52,796 nt of DNA from an uncultured Verrucomicrobia subdivision 3 bacterium (GTDB lineage: Bacteria > Verrucomicrobiota > Verrucomicrobiia > Limisphaerales > UBA11358), in contig CAIMLG010000238.1 of assembly GCA_903842235.1 (NCBI GenBank), positions 1 to 52,796 on the forward strand, read 5' to 3'. The position numbers and the translations under genes were made by a program. Within the stretch, counting starts at the first letter, position 1. The number at the start of each line of letters is the position of its first letter. Of this stretch, positions 40,374-49,445 are shown one piece after another. Under the pieces are notes generated by a model. The model ran no database searches, was not told the origin of the DNA, and saw only the letters and a program-made list of their open reading frames with translations.

Positions 40374-40447
40374 TGTCCGATGGTGTAATGGTAACACAGC
40401 GCCCTTTGGAGGCGTTATTCATGGTTCGAATCCATGTCGGACAGCCA
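40374..40447 (+). tRNA. tRNA-Gln (anticodon TTG), CCA encoded
   Basis: Acceptor TGTCCGA/TCGGACA, anticodon loop CTTTGGA, T-loop GGTTCGAATCC, terminal GCCA. Confidence 0.95.
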
Positions 40448-40550
40448 TTTTATTTTGTTCAATAAAACCCTAGCTTTCTTTCATTTTGGGGTGCGAACGG
40501 TTGCCCTGGGCGCCGCTGACTCCTTTTTCCGAGGTTATCAAACATTTCGC

Positions 40551-42836
40551 ATGCACGCCCCGCCCCCAACCTCTGCGACCGGCCGCCCCTCCGTCACCAT
40601 AGCCCCCGCCGGCATTCCAGTTCAAAGCGTCGGGGGCTTAATGCTGGCCGGGCTGCTGGCCTTGATGCTGGCCGGGTGCAAGCCCTCCCCCTCCCTTCCC
40701 GCGCCGCCGGGCATGGCATATGCAACGAACCAACCGTCGGGCTATGCCGGTTCCGCCAGTTGCCGCGTCTGTCATGCCTACGCCTACGACAAATGGGCCG
40801 CTTCCCATCATGCCGAGGCGGAACGGTTATTGCAGACGAACCGGGATCAATCCGCCTTTTCCCCCGCGCGCTCCTTGGCGCACGGCACGCAGAAATCCTA
40901 TTTCAGTTGGAATAATGGCCAGCCCCAGGTGGTGTGCCTCGGGTTGTCCGGAAAAATGGAGACCAATCCCGTGGTTCGCGTGATTGGCGAATATCCCTTG
41001 CGGCAATTCCTCGTGGCGCAACCGGGCGGGCGTCTGCAAGTGCTGGAGGCCTCTTACGATCCGACCAACAATGCCTGGTTCAATGTCTATGGCAACGAAG
41101 ACCGGCAGCCCGGTGAATGGGGGCACTGGACCGGCCGTGGCATGAACTGGAATTTCATGTGCGCTTCCTGCCATAACACCCGCGTGCAGAAAAATTACGA
41201 TGCCGCCACCGACACCTATCACACCACCATGCTGGAGCCCACCGTCAGTTGTGAAGCCTGTCATGGCCCGCTCCAGGCCCATGTGGACTGGCAGCGGAAA
41301 TACGGTGGCACGAATGATCCGGTGTTTCCCAAGCTCACCTCCCAGCAGACCTTCGACATGTGCGGGTCCTGCCATGCCCGCCGGGCCGACCTCACCGGCG
41401 ATTTTGTGCCGGGCGATCGCTTCTCCGACCGCTATGAGCTGTCCCTCGTGGACAACAGCGAGTTGTTTTATCCCGACGGCCAAGTGCATGATGAGGACTA
41501 CGAATTTGCCGCGTTTCTCGGCAGCAAAATGCACCTGGCCGGCGTCACCTGCCTGGACTGCCATCCGCGCAACTTGCACATGGCCAAGTTATATGGCAAC
41601 GCCGTGTGCCTGCGCTGCCACTCCGGTGGCAATCCCAAGTCCCCCATCATCAACCCCACCCAGCACAGCCATCACGCCGAGGGCAGCCCCGGCAACGCCT
41701 GCATTGCTTGCCACATGCCCGTGACGGTTTACATGCAGCGGCATCCCCGCCACGATCACGGCTTCACCATTCCGGATCCGCTGCTGACCAAACAAATCGG
41801 CGTGCCGAACGCCTGCAATCGCTGCCATGCGGACAAAAGCGTGGATTGGTCGCTGCAAAGTGTTGAGCAATGGTATGGCGACCGGATGAATCGCTCCACG
41901 CGCGACCGGGCTTTGGTCATTGCCCGCGCCCGGCAAGGCGATCTCGCCGCCCAGCCCCAGCTGCTCACGTTGCTGCAAACCGAAAAAATCCCCTACTGGC
42001 GCGCCGTCGCCGCCGGACTGCTGGGTAATTGGGCGTCAGATCCGGCGGTGATGCCGGTTTTGATCAAGGGGCTGGCCGACAGCAATGAGCTGGTGCGCGC
42101 GGCTTGTCTGCGCTCGCTCGAACCGCTGGTCCTGGTGCCCGCGGTTTCCAATGCGGTGCAAAGCCGGTTGACCGATCCGTTCCGCAATGTCCGCATCGCC
42201 GCCGCCTGGGATCTGCGCGCCACTTTGCCGACCAATAATGCCGCCCATGGCGAGCTGCTCCATTACTTGAAGACGAATGCCGACCAGCCCACCGGCCAGA
42301 TGCAATGGGGTAATTATTATTTTGCCCGGGGGGATTTGAATTCGGCGGCCAAGCATCTGCAAACCGCGGTGGCGTGGGATGCGTATTCTCCCCCGCTGCG
42401 AATGGAACTGGCGGTGGTTTTGAGCGCCCAGGGAAAATTAGCCGAAGCCGTTGCCCAATTGCAGGCCGCCTGCCGGACGGCGCCGCGGGATGCCGAGGCG
42501 CATTATAGTCTGGGCCTGGCGCTGGCGGAATCCGGCGACAGCGAGGGCGCGCTAAAAGAGCTGCAGCTCGCCGTGCAGCTGGAACCGCGCCACGCCCGGG
42601 CTTGGTATAATTTGGGCCTGCTCCAAAACGCGCTCGGCCAGTCGCCGTTGGCGGTCGAATCCTTGGTGCGCGGCGAAACCGCCGCCCCGAATGACCCGCA
42701 GATTCCCTACGCCCGGGCGACGATTCTGGCCCGGCTCAATCGCCCGGCGGAAGCGAAAGTCGCGGTCCAACAAGCCTTGAAACTCGATCCCAATTGGGAG
42801 GCCGCGCAACAATTGCTGCAAGCGCTGTCGCGCTGA
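40551..42836 (+). CDS. Octaheme cytochrome c-type lipoprotein with C-terminal HEAT-like and TPR repeats
   Basis: Lipobox LMLAGC; eight CXXCH motifs (CRVCH, CASCH, CEACH, CGSCH, CLDCH, CLRCH, CIACH, CNRCH); C-terminal TPRs. Confidence 0.88.
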   Translation: MHAPPPTSATGRPSVTIAPAGIPVQSVGGLMLAGLLALMLAGCKPSPSLPAPPGMAYATNQPSGYAGSASCRVCHAYAYDKWAASHHAEAERLLQTNRDQSAFSPARSLAHGTQKSYFSWNNGQPQVVCLGLSGKMETNPVVRVIGEYPLRQFLVAQPGGRLQVLEASYDPTNNAWFNVYGNEDRQPGEWGHWTGRGMNWNFMCASCHNTRVQKNYDAATDTYHTTMLEPTVSCEACHGPLQAHVDWQRKYGGTNDPVFPKLTSQQTFDMCGSCHARRADLTGDFVPGDRFSDRYELSLVDNSELFYPDGQVHDEDYEFAAFLGSKMHLAGVTCLDCHPRNLHMAKLYGNAVCLRCHSGGNPKSPIINPTQHSHHAEGSPGNACIACHMPVTVYMQRHPRHDHGFTIPDPLLTKQIGVPNACNRCHADKSVDWSLQSVEQWYGDRMNRSTRDRALVIARARQGDLAAQPQLLTLLQTEKIPYWRAVAAGLLGNWASDPAVMPVLIKGLADSNELVRAACLRSLEPLVLVPAVSNAVQSRLTDPFRNVRIAAAWDLRATLPTNNAAHGELLHYLKTNADQPTGQMQWGNYYFARGDLNSAAKHLQTAVAWDAYSPPLRMELAVVLSAQGKLAEAVAQLQAACRTAPRDAEAHYSLGLALAESGDSEGALKELQLAVQLEPRHARAWYNLGLLQNALGQSPLAVESLVRGETAAPNDPQIPYARATILARLNRPAEAKVAVQQALKLDPNWEAAQQLLQALSR

Positions 42837-43012
42837 GGCGCGCCGGCGGGCGGCAAGGCTTCCGGCCTGGGGTTGGCGTCTGCCTCAAACGCTCTGCGGC
42901 GGGTGAGTGGGGGTCGGCCTCTTGGCCTTCCGCCGGGGATTTGAGACCCAAAACTTCGGCTTGTGACGGGGGAGATATGCATTAACTTTGACCGACGCGC
43001 AGGGCGCGAATC

Positions 43013-43765
43013 ATGAAAACTTTTGCTGAATTGAATTTTCCCGGCCGCTTGATCGCGGTGGAAGGCCTCGACGGGTCGGGCAAATCCACCCAAATCTATC
43101 TGCTCAAGCGCTGGCTGGAGGCGGAGGGCATCAAGGTCTATTTCAGCGAGTGGAATTCGTCGGAGCTGGTGAAATCCGCGACGAGCAAGGGCAAAAAGCG
43201 CGAGCTGCTGACCCCCACGACCTTCAGCCTCATCCACGCCACGGATTTTGCGGACCGCTATGAGCGGCATCTGGTGCCGTTGCTGCGCGCCGGCTATGTG
43301 GTGCTGTGCGACCGCTATGTGTTCACGGCCTTTGCCCGCGATACGGTGCGGGGCTGTCCGCCGGACTGGGTGCGGGGCAATTACAGTTTCGCGGCCGCCC
43401 CGGATTTGACGATGTTTTTCAAGGCGGATCTGGCGGTGTCGCTGAGCCGGATCCTGGAGGGCCGGCCGAAGTTGAAGTTTTTTGAGGCGGGCATGGATTT
43501 GCACCTGTCGAATGATCCTTACGAGAGCTTTAAACTTTTTCAAGGCCGGATCCTCGAGCAATATCTGGCGATGGGGCCGGAGTTCAAGTTCGTGACGATT
43601 GATGCGAACGACCCGGTGGAGAAGCAGCAGGTGCTCGTCCGCCAGCTGGTGGCCGAGCGGATTGATTTGAAAAAGTTCAAGCGGCGCAGCCCGTTGCCGT
43701 TGCCGCCGTCGCTGCCGGGCAGCCGCGAGGAAAAAGAGGTGGATTTGGAGGACAAGGCCGCATGA
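43013..43765 (+). CDS. Thymidylate kinase-like P-loop kinase, copy A
   Basis: GRLIAVEGLDGSGKSTQIYLLKRWLEAEG; VVLCDRYVFTAFARD. Confidence 0.82.
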   Translation: MKTFAELNFPGRLIAVEGLDGSGKSTQIYLLKRWLEAEGIKVYFSEWNSSELVKSATSKGKKRELLTPTTFSLIHATDFADRYERHLVPLLRAGYVVLCDRYVFTAFARDTVRGCPPDWVRGNYSFAAAPDLTMFFKADLAVSLSRILEGRPKLKFFEAGMDLHLSNDPYESFKLFQGRILEQYLAMGPEFKFVTIDANDPVEKQQVLVRQLVAERIDLKKFKRRSPLPLPPSLPGSREEKEVDLEDKAA

Positions 43766-44457
43766 AAAAAGCGCATCGTTTTTACGGACATGGCATTCCC
43801 GGGATTAAAGCCGAAGCTTTGGGCGGCCGGTTGATTGTCGTCGAGGGCGCGGATGGCTCGGGGCGGTCAACGCAAATCGTCGAGCTGGTGAACTGGCTGG
43901 AAACCAGCGGGCGCCCGACCGTGCAGGTCGGGTTAAAACGTTCCACGCTGGTCAGCGCCGAATTGGAAAAGGCGCAGAATGGAAATGTTTTGAGCCGGAC
44001 GACGCTGAGTTTGTTTTACGCCACCGATTTTGCCGATCAGCTGGGGAACATCATTATTCCCGCGCTCAAAGCCGGGTTCATTGTGTTATCGGACCGCTAC
44101 ATTTACACGCTGATGGCGCGGGACCTGGTGCGCGGCATGGATGCGGCTTGGCTGAAGAATCTTTATGGCATCGCCCCGGTGCCGGATGCGGTGTTTTATC
44201 TTTCGGTGGAGCCGGCAGAGTTGGTGCAGCGGAATCTTTCCAAGCAGGCCACGCTGGATTACTGGGAAAGCGGCATGGATCTCGGGCTCTCGCGGGATGT
44301 CTTTGATAGTTTTCTTCAATACCAGGCCCGCATGCAGAATGCCTTCAAGGCGATGCAAAAGACCTACGGCTTTGAGTTCGTGGATGGCAACCGCTCGGCC
44401 AGCGCGGTCAACCGGGAGCTCCGCAAGAAGATCAGTTCGGTGATCAGCCAGGACTGA
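43762..44457 (+). CDS. Thymidylate kinase-like protein, copy B (Walker A GSGRST)
   Basis: GRLIVVEGADGSGRSTQIVELVNWLETSG; IVLSDRYIYTLMARD; overlaps copy A by 4 bp. Confidence 0.8.
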   Translation: MKKAHRFYGHGIPGIKAEALGGRLIVVEGADGSGRSTQIVELVNWLETSGRPTVQVGLKRSTLVSAELEKAQNGNVLSRTTLSLFYATDFADQLGNIIIPALKAGFIVLSDRYIYTLMARDLVRGMDAAWLKNLYGIAPVPDAVFYLSVEPAELVQRNLSKQATLDYWESGMDLGLSRDVFDSFLQYQARMQNAFKAMQKTYGFEFVDGNRSASAVNRELRKKISSVISQD

Positions 44458-44468
44458 CGCTCAAACGC

Positions 44469-44933
44469 TCAAAGGGCGCTGGCGGCCGGGCCCGGCGCGT
44501 TGGTTCCCCCCGCCCCTGCGGGTGCGTTGGTGTTGAAAATGGGTTTGTGAAAGGGCCGCTTGATCAGGGCATCAAAACCGGTGATTTGCTCCGGCGTCAG
44601 CGCCTCGCGTATCTCCAGGCGCGCATCCTGAACCACCTTGCGCATTTGGTTTTGCCGGTCGTTGATGATTTTCTGAATGGCATCGCGCTGCTCCGGCTTC
44701 AACTGCAAGGATTCATCCATTTGCTGTAAAAACTGCCGGCTTAGGAGTTCCGGCGGCCGGGGCTTGCTGGCTTCGCCCGTGCGCGTAAGCTGGTTCGTGC
44801 CGCCGGCTCGGGCCGCCGGGGTGCGCACCGCTTTGGGATGGGAGTGTTGAACGTAATCCACCAGCAAGCCGCCGGCGACAACCCCGGCTCCGAAAATCAC
44901 CACGGTGGCGAAAATGACTTTCCAATTGTTCAC
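44469..44933 (-). CDS. Membrane-anchored Spy/CpxP-like or heavy-metal-resistance-like protein
   Basis: N-terminal TM, then LQQMDESLQLKPEQRDAIQKIINDRQNQMRKVVQDARLEIREALTPEQITGFDAL. Confidence 0.6.
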   Translation of the reverse strand: MNNWKVIFATVVIFGAGVVAGGLLVDYVQHSHPKAVRTPAARAGGTNQLTRTGEASKPRPPELLSRQFLQQMDESLQLKPEQRDAIQKIINDRQNQMRKVVQDARLEIREALTPEQITGFDALIKRPFHKPIFNTNAPAGAGGTNAPGPAASAL

Positions 44934-45238
44934 GGCACTGAGGAAGTATCCGGCAAGTCGGCCGAGGCCAGCAGGGCATTTTCGAAATCCTGCGAAAGAT
45001 CTCGGGAGTTGTCAGGCGTTTGGGGCTGGAATAAAGTGATCACGCCCAGCAGCCCCGCCACGGCCACGCAGGAGGCGGCCGCCCGCCACATGCCGCGCGC
45101 CCAGAACACCCACTGATCCGCCGCCTGCGCCCGGAGCTGCGCCAGGATGCGCTTTTCAAAAGCATAGGGCACGCGGTCGTCCGCCGGTTGTCGCCGGCCC
45201 GCCGCAATCAATTTTTTTTGGAGTTCCGCAACATTCAT
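44930..45238 (-). CDS. Small single-TM protein in sigma-factor operon, putative anti-sigma factor
   Basis: Soluble N-terminus, one TM (AAASCVAVAGLLGVITLF); overlaps downstream gene by 4 bp; just downstream of ECF sigma gene. Confidence 0.5.
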   Translation of the reverse strand: MNVAELQKKLIAAGRRQPADDRVPYAFEKRILAQLRAQAADQWVFWARGMWRAAASCVAVAGLLGVITLFQPQTPDNSRDLSQDFENALLASADLPDTSSVP

Positions 45239-45278
45239 AAACACTTCATCCCCTTTGACGCGCAATAATTGCGCAGAG

Positions 45279-45863
45279 TTACAAATATTTGTCCTGCGTC
45301 ATTCGGCCCAGAATTTTCCGCATTTCCCGCCGTGCCCGAAACGCCCGGACTTTCACCAGCGGCACGGACCAGCCGGTTAGTTTGGCGATCTCCTTGACGG
45401 AGCGATCCTCGATTTCCAGAAGCTGGATCACCAGGCGCGCCTCGGGTGAAAGTTTCTCCAACACGCGATCAATCAACAGTTTCGCGGCATCCGCATCCTC
45501 GGCGGCATTGCCGGGATCGCCCACGAATTTTTCCAGCCAGTCTTCTTCGGGTTCGGAGATTTCGCTGAAAAAAGATTCCCGGTTCCGCTGGTGGCCGCGC
45601 AAAAAATCGTAGCACGTCCGCACTGTCATCCGCATCAGCCAGTGCTCGAACGGGGCTTCGCCGCGAAACGTGTGGAGTTTGTTAAAAGCCTTGAGCCACA
45701 CCTCCTGAACGATGTCCTCAATCTCGCTCTCGCGCCGGGCATAGCGCCGGGCGGTGGCGAATACCCGGGGGGAATATTTAACAATCAGCGGCTCGAAACT
45801 GGCCGCGTCGCCTTGGAGCACCGCCGCAATGAGTTCGTTTTCCGGGCGTTCCATGGGGAGCAA
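45279..45863 (-). CDS. RNA polymerase sigma factor, ECF family
   Basis: YARRESEIEDIVQEVWLKAFNKLHTFRGEAPFEHWLMRMTVRTCYDFLR; region 4 VKEIAKLTGWSVPLVKVRAFRARREMRKIL. Confidence 0.93.
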   Translation of the reverse strand: MLPMERPENELIAAVLQGDAASFEPLIVKYSPRVFATARRYARRESEIEDIVQEVWLKAFNKLHTFRGEAPFEHWLMRMTVRTCYDFLRGHQRNRESFFSEISEPEEDWLEKFVGDPGNAAEDADAAKLLIDRVLEKLSPEARLVIQLLEIEDRSVKEIAKLTGWSVPLVKVRAFRARREMRKILGRMTQDKYL

Positions 45864-45870
45864 ACGGCAG

Positions 45871-46137
45871 TTACTGCGGTTTCATCCCCAGCTCGGATTC
45901 CAGCTTCCGCGAAAAGGCCACCAGCAGGTCTTTGGCCCGGAAGGCTTCCTCCAGCACCAGCTGCAAGCGCTCCGCGCGCTGCTGCTCCGGGCGCATGCGC
46001 ATCAACTCGGCGGCGGCGGTGATGTTGGCCAGCCGGCCATTGATGTCATGGCGCATGTCGCGAAGTTTTTGGTGCAGGGCCAGAATCTGTGCCTCGCTCA
46101 ACGTCACCGGGCCACTCGGTTTATAACTGAAAGCCAT
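45871..46137 (-). CDS. Small stand-alone histidine-kinase dimerization (DHp)-like protein
   Basis: LRDMRHDINGRLANITAAAELMRMRPEQQRAERLQLVLEEAFRAKDLLVAFSRKLESELG; H-box-like RHDINGRLANI with no catalytic domain. Confidence 0.5.
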   Translation of the reverse strand: MAFSYKPSGPVTLSEAQILALHQKLRDMRHDINGRLANITAAAELMRMRPEQQRAERLQLVLEEAFRAKDLLVAFSRKLESELGMKPQ

Positions 46138-46179
46138 GCGTAAATCATCGCGGAAACCGTCCTCGGAAAGCAAGCGGGT

Positions 46180-46890
46180 TCACGTGTAAAAATAGCCCAG
46201 CTCGCGCAGGGAGGAATAATCTTTCGCCCGCTCGGCCGTCGCGCGACCGATGATCACATGATCCACCACCTCAATTTTCAAAAGGTGGCCCGCCCGGATT
46301 AAATCCCGCGTCACCTTGATGTCCGCCTCGCTGGGCGTCGGATCGCCGCTCGGATGATTGTGCACCAGCACCACGGCGGCGGCGTTGGCCATAATGGCGG
46401 CGCGAAAGACTTCGCGTGGATGCACCAGAATGGTGTCCAGCGTCCCGCGCGATATTTCCTCCACCCGGATCAGTCGCTTGCGGGTATTGAGCAGCAAGGC
46501 CTGAAAGGACTCCACCTTTTGCAGCCGGTTCGCCTCCCGCAGGTGGTTCACCACCGTCGCCGGAGTATCCAGCACCGGCGATTCCTCCCGCCGCTCCTGT
46601 TCCATCCGCCGCGCCAGCGCAAACGCCGCCACCAGCGTGGCCGCCTTGTCCGGGCCCACGCCGGCGGTCTGTCTCAATTCGTCCACCGGGGCCAGCGCCA
46701 GGGCGTTCAGCGTGCCGTATTTTTGCAGCAAATTTTGCCCCACCTGCACCACGTTGGCGCCGCGCCGGCCCGTCCGCAGCAAAATCGCGATCAGCTCCGC
46801 CTGGGTCAACGCCTCCGGCCCGCGCGCCACCAGCCGTTCCCGCGGTCGCTCGTTCACGGGCTGGTCTTTGAGCCGAATGCTGTCTGCCAT
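46180..46890 (-). CDS. radC: RadC family JAB/MPN-domain protein
   Basis: RLKDQPVNERPRERLVARGPEALTQAELIAILLRTG; LVHNHPSGDPTPSEADIKVT. Confidence 0.95.
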   Translation of the reverse strand: MADSIRLKDQPVNERPRERLVARGPEALTQAELIAILLRTGRRGANVVQVGQNLLQKYGTLNALALAPVDELRQTAGVGPDKAATLVAAFALARRMEQERREESPVLDTPATVVNHLREANRLQKVESFQALLLNTRKRLIRVEEISRGTLDTILVHPREVFRAAIMANAAAVVLVHNHPSGDPTPSEADIKVTRDLIRAGHLLKIEVVDHVIIGRATAERAKDYSSLRELGYFYT

Positions 46891-47154
46891 GAAAGCTTTG
46901 TATGCGAATTGCCGGACAAATTCACGCGGAAAATGGCGGAGCAGCCAGGCCTGGCGATTTTTTGAACAGCGGTGGCTTTTCTGGGGGCCATAATATTTGT
47001 TGCGGTTATTCTAGAATAATGTTGTCGGTGGCACCTCTTTTGCTAAGTATGGGGCAGAAGGCGGTTGCAACCGGCAATCAAGTGCAACAAATCCGTCATC
47101 ATGAAACCCGCCGGTTGCGTTGTTCACACCGCTCAGAAAAGAAAGCAAAACACA

Positions 47155-47529
47155 ATGAAACAGACCAAAAACATCCGCAAGGCGGGTTTCACGCTGGTGG
47201 AAATCATGATCGTGGTGGCCATCATCGGCCTCCTCGCTGCGATCGCGATTCCGAACTTCGTGAAAGCGCGCGCCACCTCGCAGGCCAACGCCTGCATCAA
47301 CAACCTCCGCCAGATTGACGCGGCGGCCAACCAGTTCGCCTTGGAAAACAAGAAGAAAACCGGCGACGCCATCTCCTATCCCAGCGATCTGACCCCCTAC
47401 ATCAAGCTGAATGCGGCCAGCAGCATCCCCGGTTGCCCGGCGGGTGGTGACTATTCCGATGCCACCGTGGGCGCTACGCCGGCCTGCAGCTTGGGCAGCA
47501 CGGTAACGCCGCCGCACCTTCTGCCGTAA
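47155..47529 (+). CDS. Type IV pilin-like / T2SS pseudopilin
   Basis: KAGFTLVEIMIVVAIIGLLAAIAIPNFVKARATSQANACINNLRQIDAAANQFALENKK. Confidence 0.95.
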   Translation: MKQTKNIRKAGFTLVEIMIVVAIIGLLAAIAIPNFVKARATSQANACINNLRQIDAAANQFALENKKKTGDAISYPSDLTPYIKLNAASSIPGCPAGGDYSDATVGATPACSLGSTVTPPHLLP

Positions 47530-47562
47530 TCGTAATTATTCTGGACAGTGCATCATTTCAAG

Positions 47563-47596
47563 GCACTGCGATGGAACCTCCGTCGCAGTGCTTTTT
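47563..47596 (+). terminator. Intrinsic terminator of the pilin-like gene
   Basis: GCACTGCGA (47563-47571) pairs with TCGCAGTGC (47583-47591), followed by TTTTT. Confidence 0.85.
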
Positions 47597-47759
47597 GCTT
47601 TTTCGGCTGTCGCCGGGGTAAACCAAACCGCCCCGGCACTCGAATGAGCCGCAAGGTTTTCCAGGCGTGACGCCAAGATTCTCCCCGCCCTCGGCATTTC
47701 TGGGGAATTTCGCGAACGCCGGCGAGGGCAGGTCAAAGCCTGGTTTTCCAAACCGGCGC

Positions 47760-48485
47760 TTATCGCCAGTGTCCGCGTTCGTAGTGCCAGCCGTGCGGCT
47801 CATGCCAGCTCCGGCCCACCACCCACACGGCCTGCGGGCGGGGCGGATTAGCCCAATGGCCGCCCACCCAGATCCAGCGGCCGCTCCATTCCCACTCCCC
47901 GCTCACCCAGATGTAACCCGGCCCCGGCGAGACCACCACGGTTTCCACCGGCGGCGGCGGCGGCGCCTGCTGGATGATGACGGGCGCCGCTTGCGCTTGC
48001 CCTTCACTCGCTGTGTTGATCATGCAATTCACCACCTTGTCCGACACCCCGGCATCGCGCAGGTCAATAATGTCGGCCGCGCTCAAATGGAAGATCGTGC
48101 GCGAATTTTTAATCTGGGTGACCATCACGTCTTCATTGATGCCCGCCTTGGCCAGCGCTTTGATGTCCGCCACGCTCAGCGGCTGGCCTTGATCCACCCG
48201 CGCATAGGTCTGCGGTGCCTGCGCCCGCAGCCGCGCCTGCTGGTCCTGATCCATGGAATTGCCCACCAGCCCGCCCGCAATCACGCCCGCGGCGGCCCCG
48301 ATCAAGGCGCCCTCGCCGCCATGCCGCGATCCGCCGATGGCCGCGCCGGTGATGGCCCCGATCGCGCCGCCAATCAGCGCGCCGGAGCCGGTGTTGTTTT
48401 GGGAGCCGTCCGGGTTCTGGCAACCCGTCAGCAAAACCGCCAGGCCGGCGGCCGTTAAAATTAATTGGGATGTCTTCATATTCAT
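47760..48485 (-). CDS. Glycine-zipper lipoprotein with YXWGXW-like C-terminal repeats
   Basis: Lipobox LLTGCQNP; GALIGGAIGAITGAAIGG...GALIGAAAGVIAGGLVG; YIWVSGEWEWSGRWIWVGGHW. Confidence 0.8.
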   Translation of the reverse strand: MNMKTSQLILTAAGLAVLLTGCQNPDGSQNNTGSGALIGGAIGAITGAAIGGSRHGGEGALIGAAAGVIAGGLVGNSMDQDQQARLRAQAPQTYARVDQGQPLSVADIKALAKAGINEDVMVTQIKNSRTIFHLSAADIIDLRDAGVSDKVVNCMINTASEGQAQAAPVIIQQAPPPPPVETVVVSPGPGYIWVSGEWEWSGRWIWVGGHWANPPRPQAVWVVGRSWHEPHGWHYERGHWR

Positions 48486-48608
48486 GTTTCCGAAAAGTCA
48501 TTGTATCTGACAAATATTTAAACGCTTCAACTCAAAAATAGTTTCACCACGCTTATCCATGGCGCGGAATGATTTGCCCTGCCACCCAAATCCCCATTTA
48601 ATGGGGGC

Positions 48609-49382
48609 ATGATTGCCAAACGGGTCATTCCCTGTCTCGATGTTCACGCCGGCCAGGTCACGCGCGGCGTCCAGTTTGGCGTGGCCGAGCAGGGCGGCCT
48701 CCGCAACGTGGGCGACCCCGTGGAGCTCGCCCTCCGCTACAACGAGCAGGGCGCGGACGAAATGGTGTTCTTCGACATCACCGCCACCGCGCACGGTCGC
48801 GGCACCATGGTGGACGTCATCGAGCGCGCCGCCGACCAATGCTTCATGCCCCTCACCGTCGGCGGCGGCATCAAGTCCGTGGCCGACATGTTCACCATGC
48901 TGCGCGCCGGCGCGGACAAGATTTCCATCAACTCCAGCGCCATCGCCCATCCCGAGCTCATCCGGTCGGGCGCGGAGAAATTTGGCAGCCAGTGCATCGT
49001 CGTCTCCATTGACGCCAAGAAAATCGCGCCGGACCAATGGGGCGTGTTCTCGCACGGCGGCCGGAAGGACACCGGCCTGGATGCCCTCGATTGGGCGAAG
49101 CGAGCCGTCGCCCTCGGCGCGGGCGAAATCGTTTTGAACTCCATTGATGCCGACGGCACCAAGGCTGGCTTTGACCTCGTCATCACGCGGCGCATCAGCG
49201 AAGCCGTAGGCGTGCCCGTGGTGGCCAGCGGCGGCGCGGGCAGCCTGGAACACATGGCCGAAGTGCTGCTCGAAGGCCGCGCCGACGCCGTCCTCGCCGC
49301 CAGCATCTTCCATTTTGGCACTTTCACCGTGGGCGATGTGAAACAATTTCTGAAGAAGAAAAATATTCCTGTGCGGCTGTAG
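48609..49382 (+). CDS. hisF: Imidazole glycerol phosphate synthase subunit HisF
   Basis: [69 protein letters not shown]. Confidence 0.96.
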   Translation: MIAKRVIPCLDVHAGQVTRGVQFGVAEQGGLRNVGDPVELALRYNEQGADEMVFFDITATAHGRGTMVDVIERAADQCFMPLTVGGGIKSVADMFTMLRAGADKISINSSAIAHPELIRSGAEKFGSQCIVVSIDAKKIAPDQWGVFSHGGRKDTGLDALDWAKRAVALGAGEIVLNSIDADGTKAGFDLVITRRISEAVGVPVVASGGAGSLEHMAEVLLEGRADAVLAASIFHFGTFTVGDVKQFLKKKNIPVRL

Positions 49383-49445
49383 CAGCCGACGTGAGGAGGC
49401 TCAAAACTTTCCGGATTAGAATGAGCCTCCATGCGTCGGCTGTTA
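49379..49445. repeat. Imperfect palindrome overlapping the hisF stop codon
   Basis: GTAGCAGCCGACGTGAGGAGGCTCA versus reverse complement of TGAGCCTCCATGCGTCGGCTGTTAC (21/25 identical), 18 bp spacer. Confidence 0.8.

Noticed and set aside
40374-40447. tRNA-Gln as an integration site
   Set aside because: No integrase gene or duplicated tRNA 3' end found downstream.
40434-40550. N-terminal extension MSDSHFILFNKTLAFF of the cytochrome ORF
   Set aside because: Starts inside tRNA-Gln; the true start is more likely at 40551 just before the lipoprotein signal.
46180-46890. radC as a possible marker of a mobile island
   Set aside because: No integrase, phage genes or att-like repeats nearby; surrounding genes look chromosomal.
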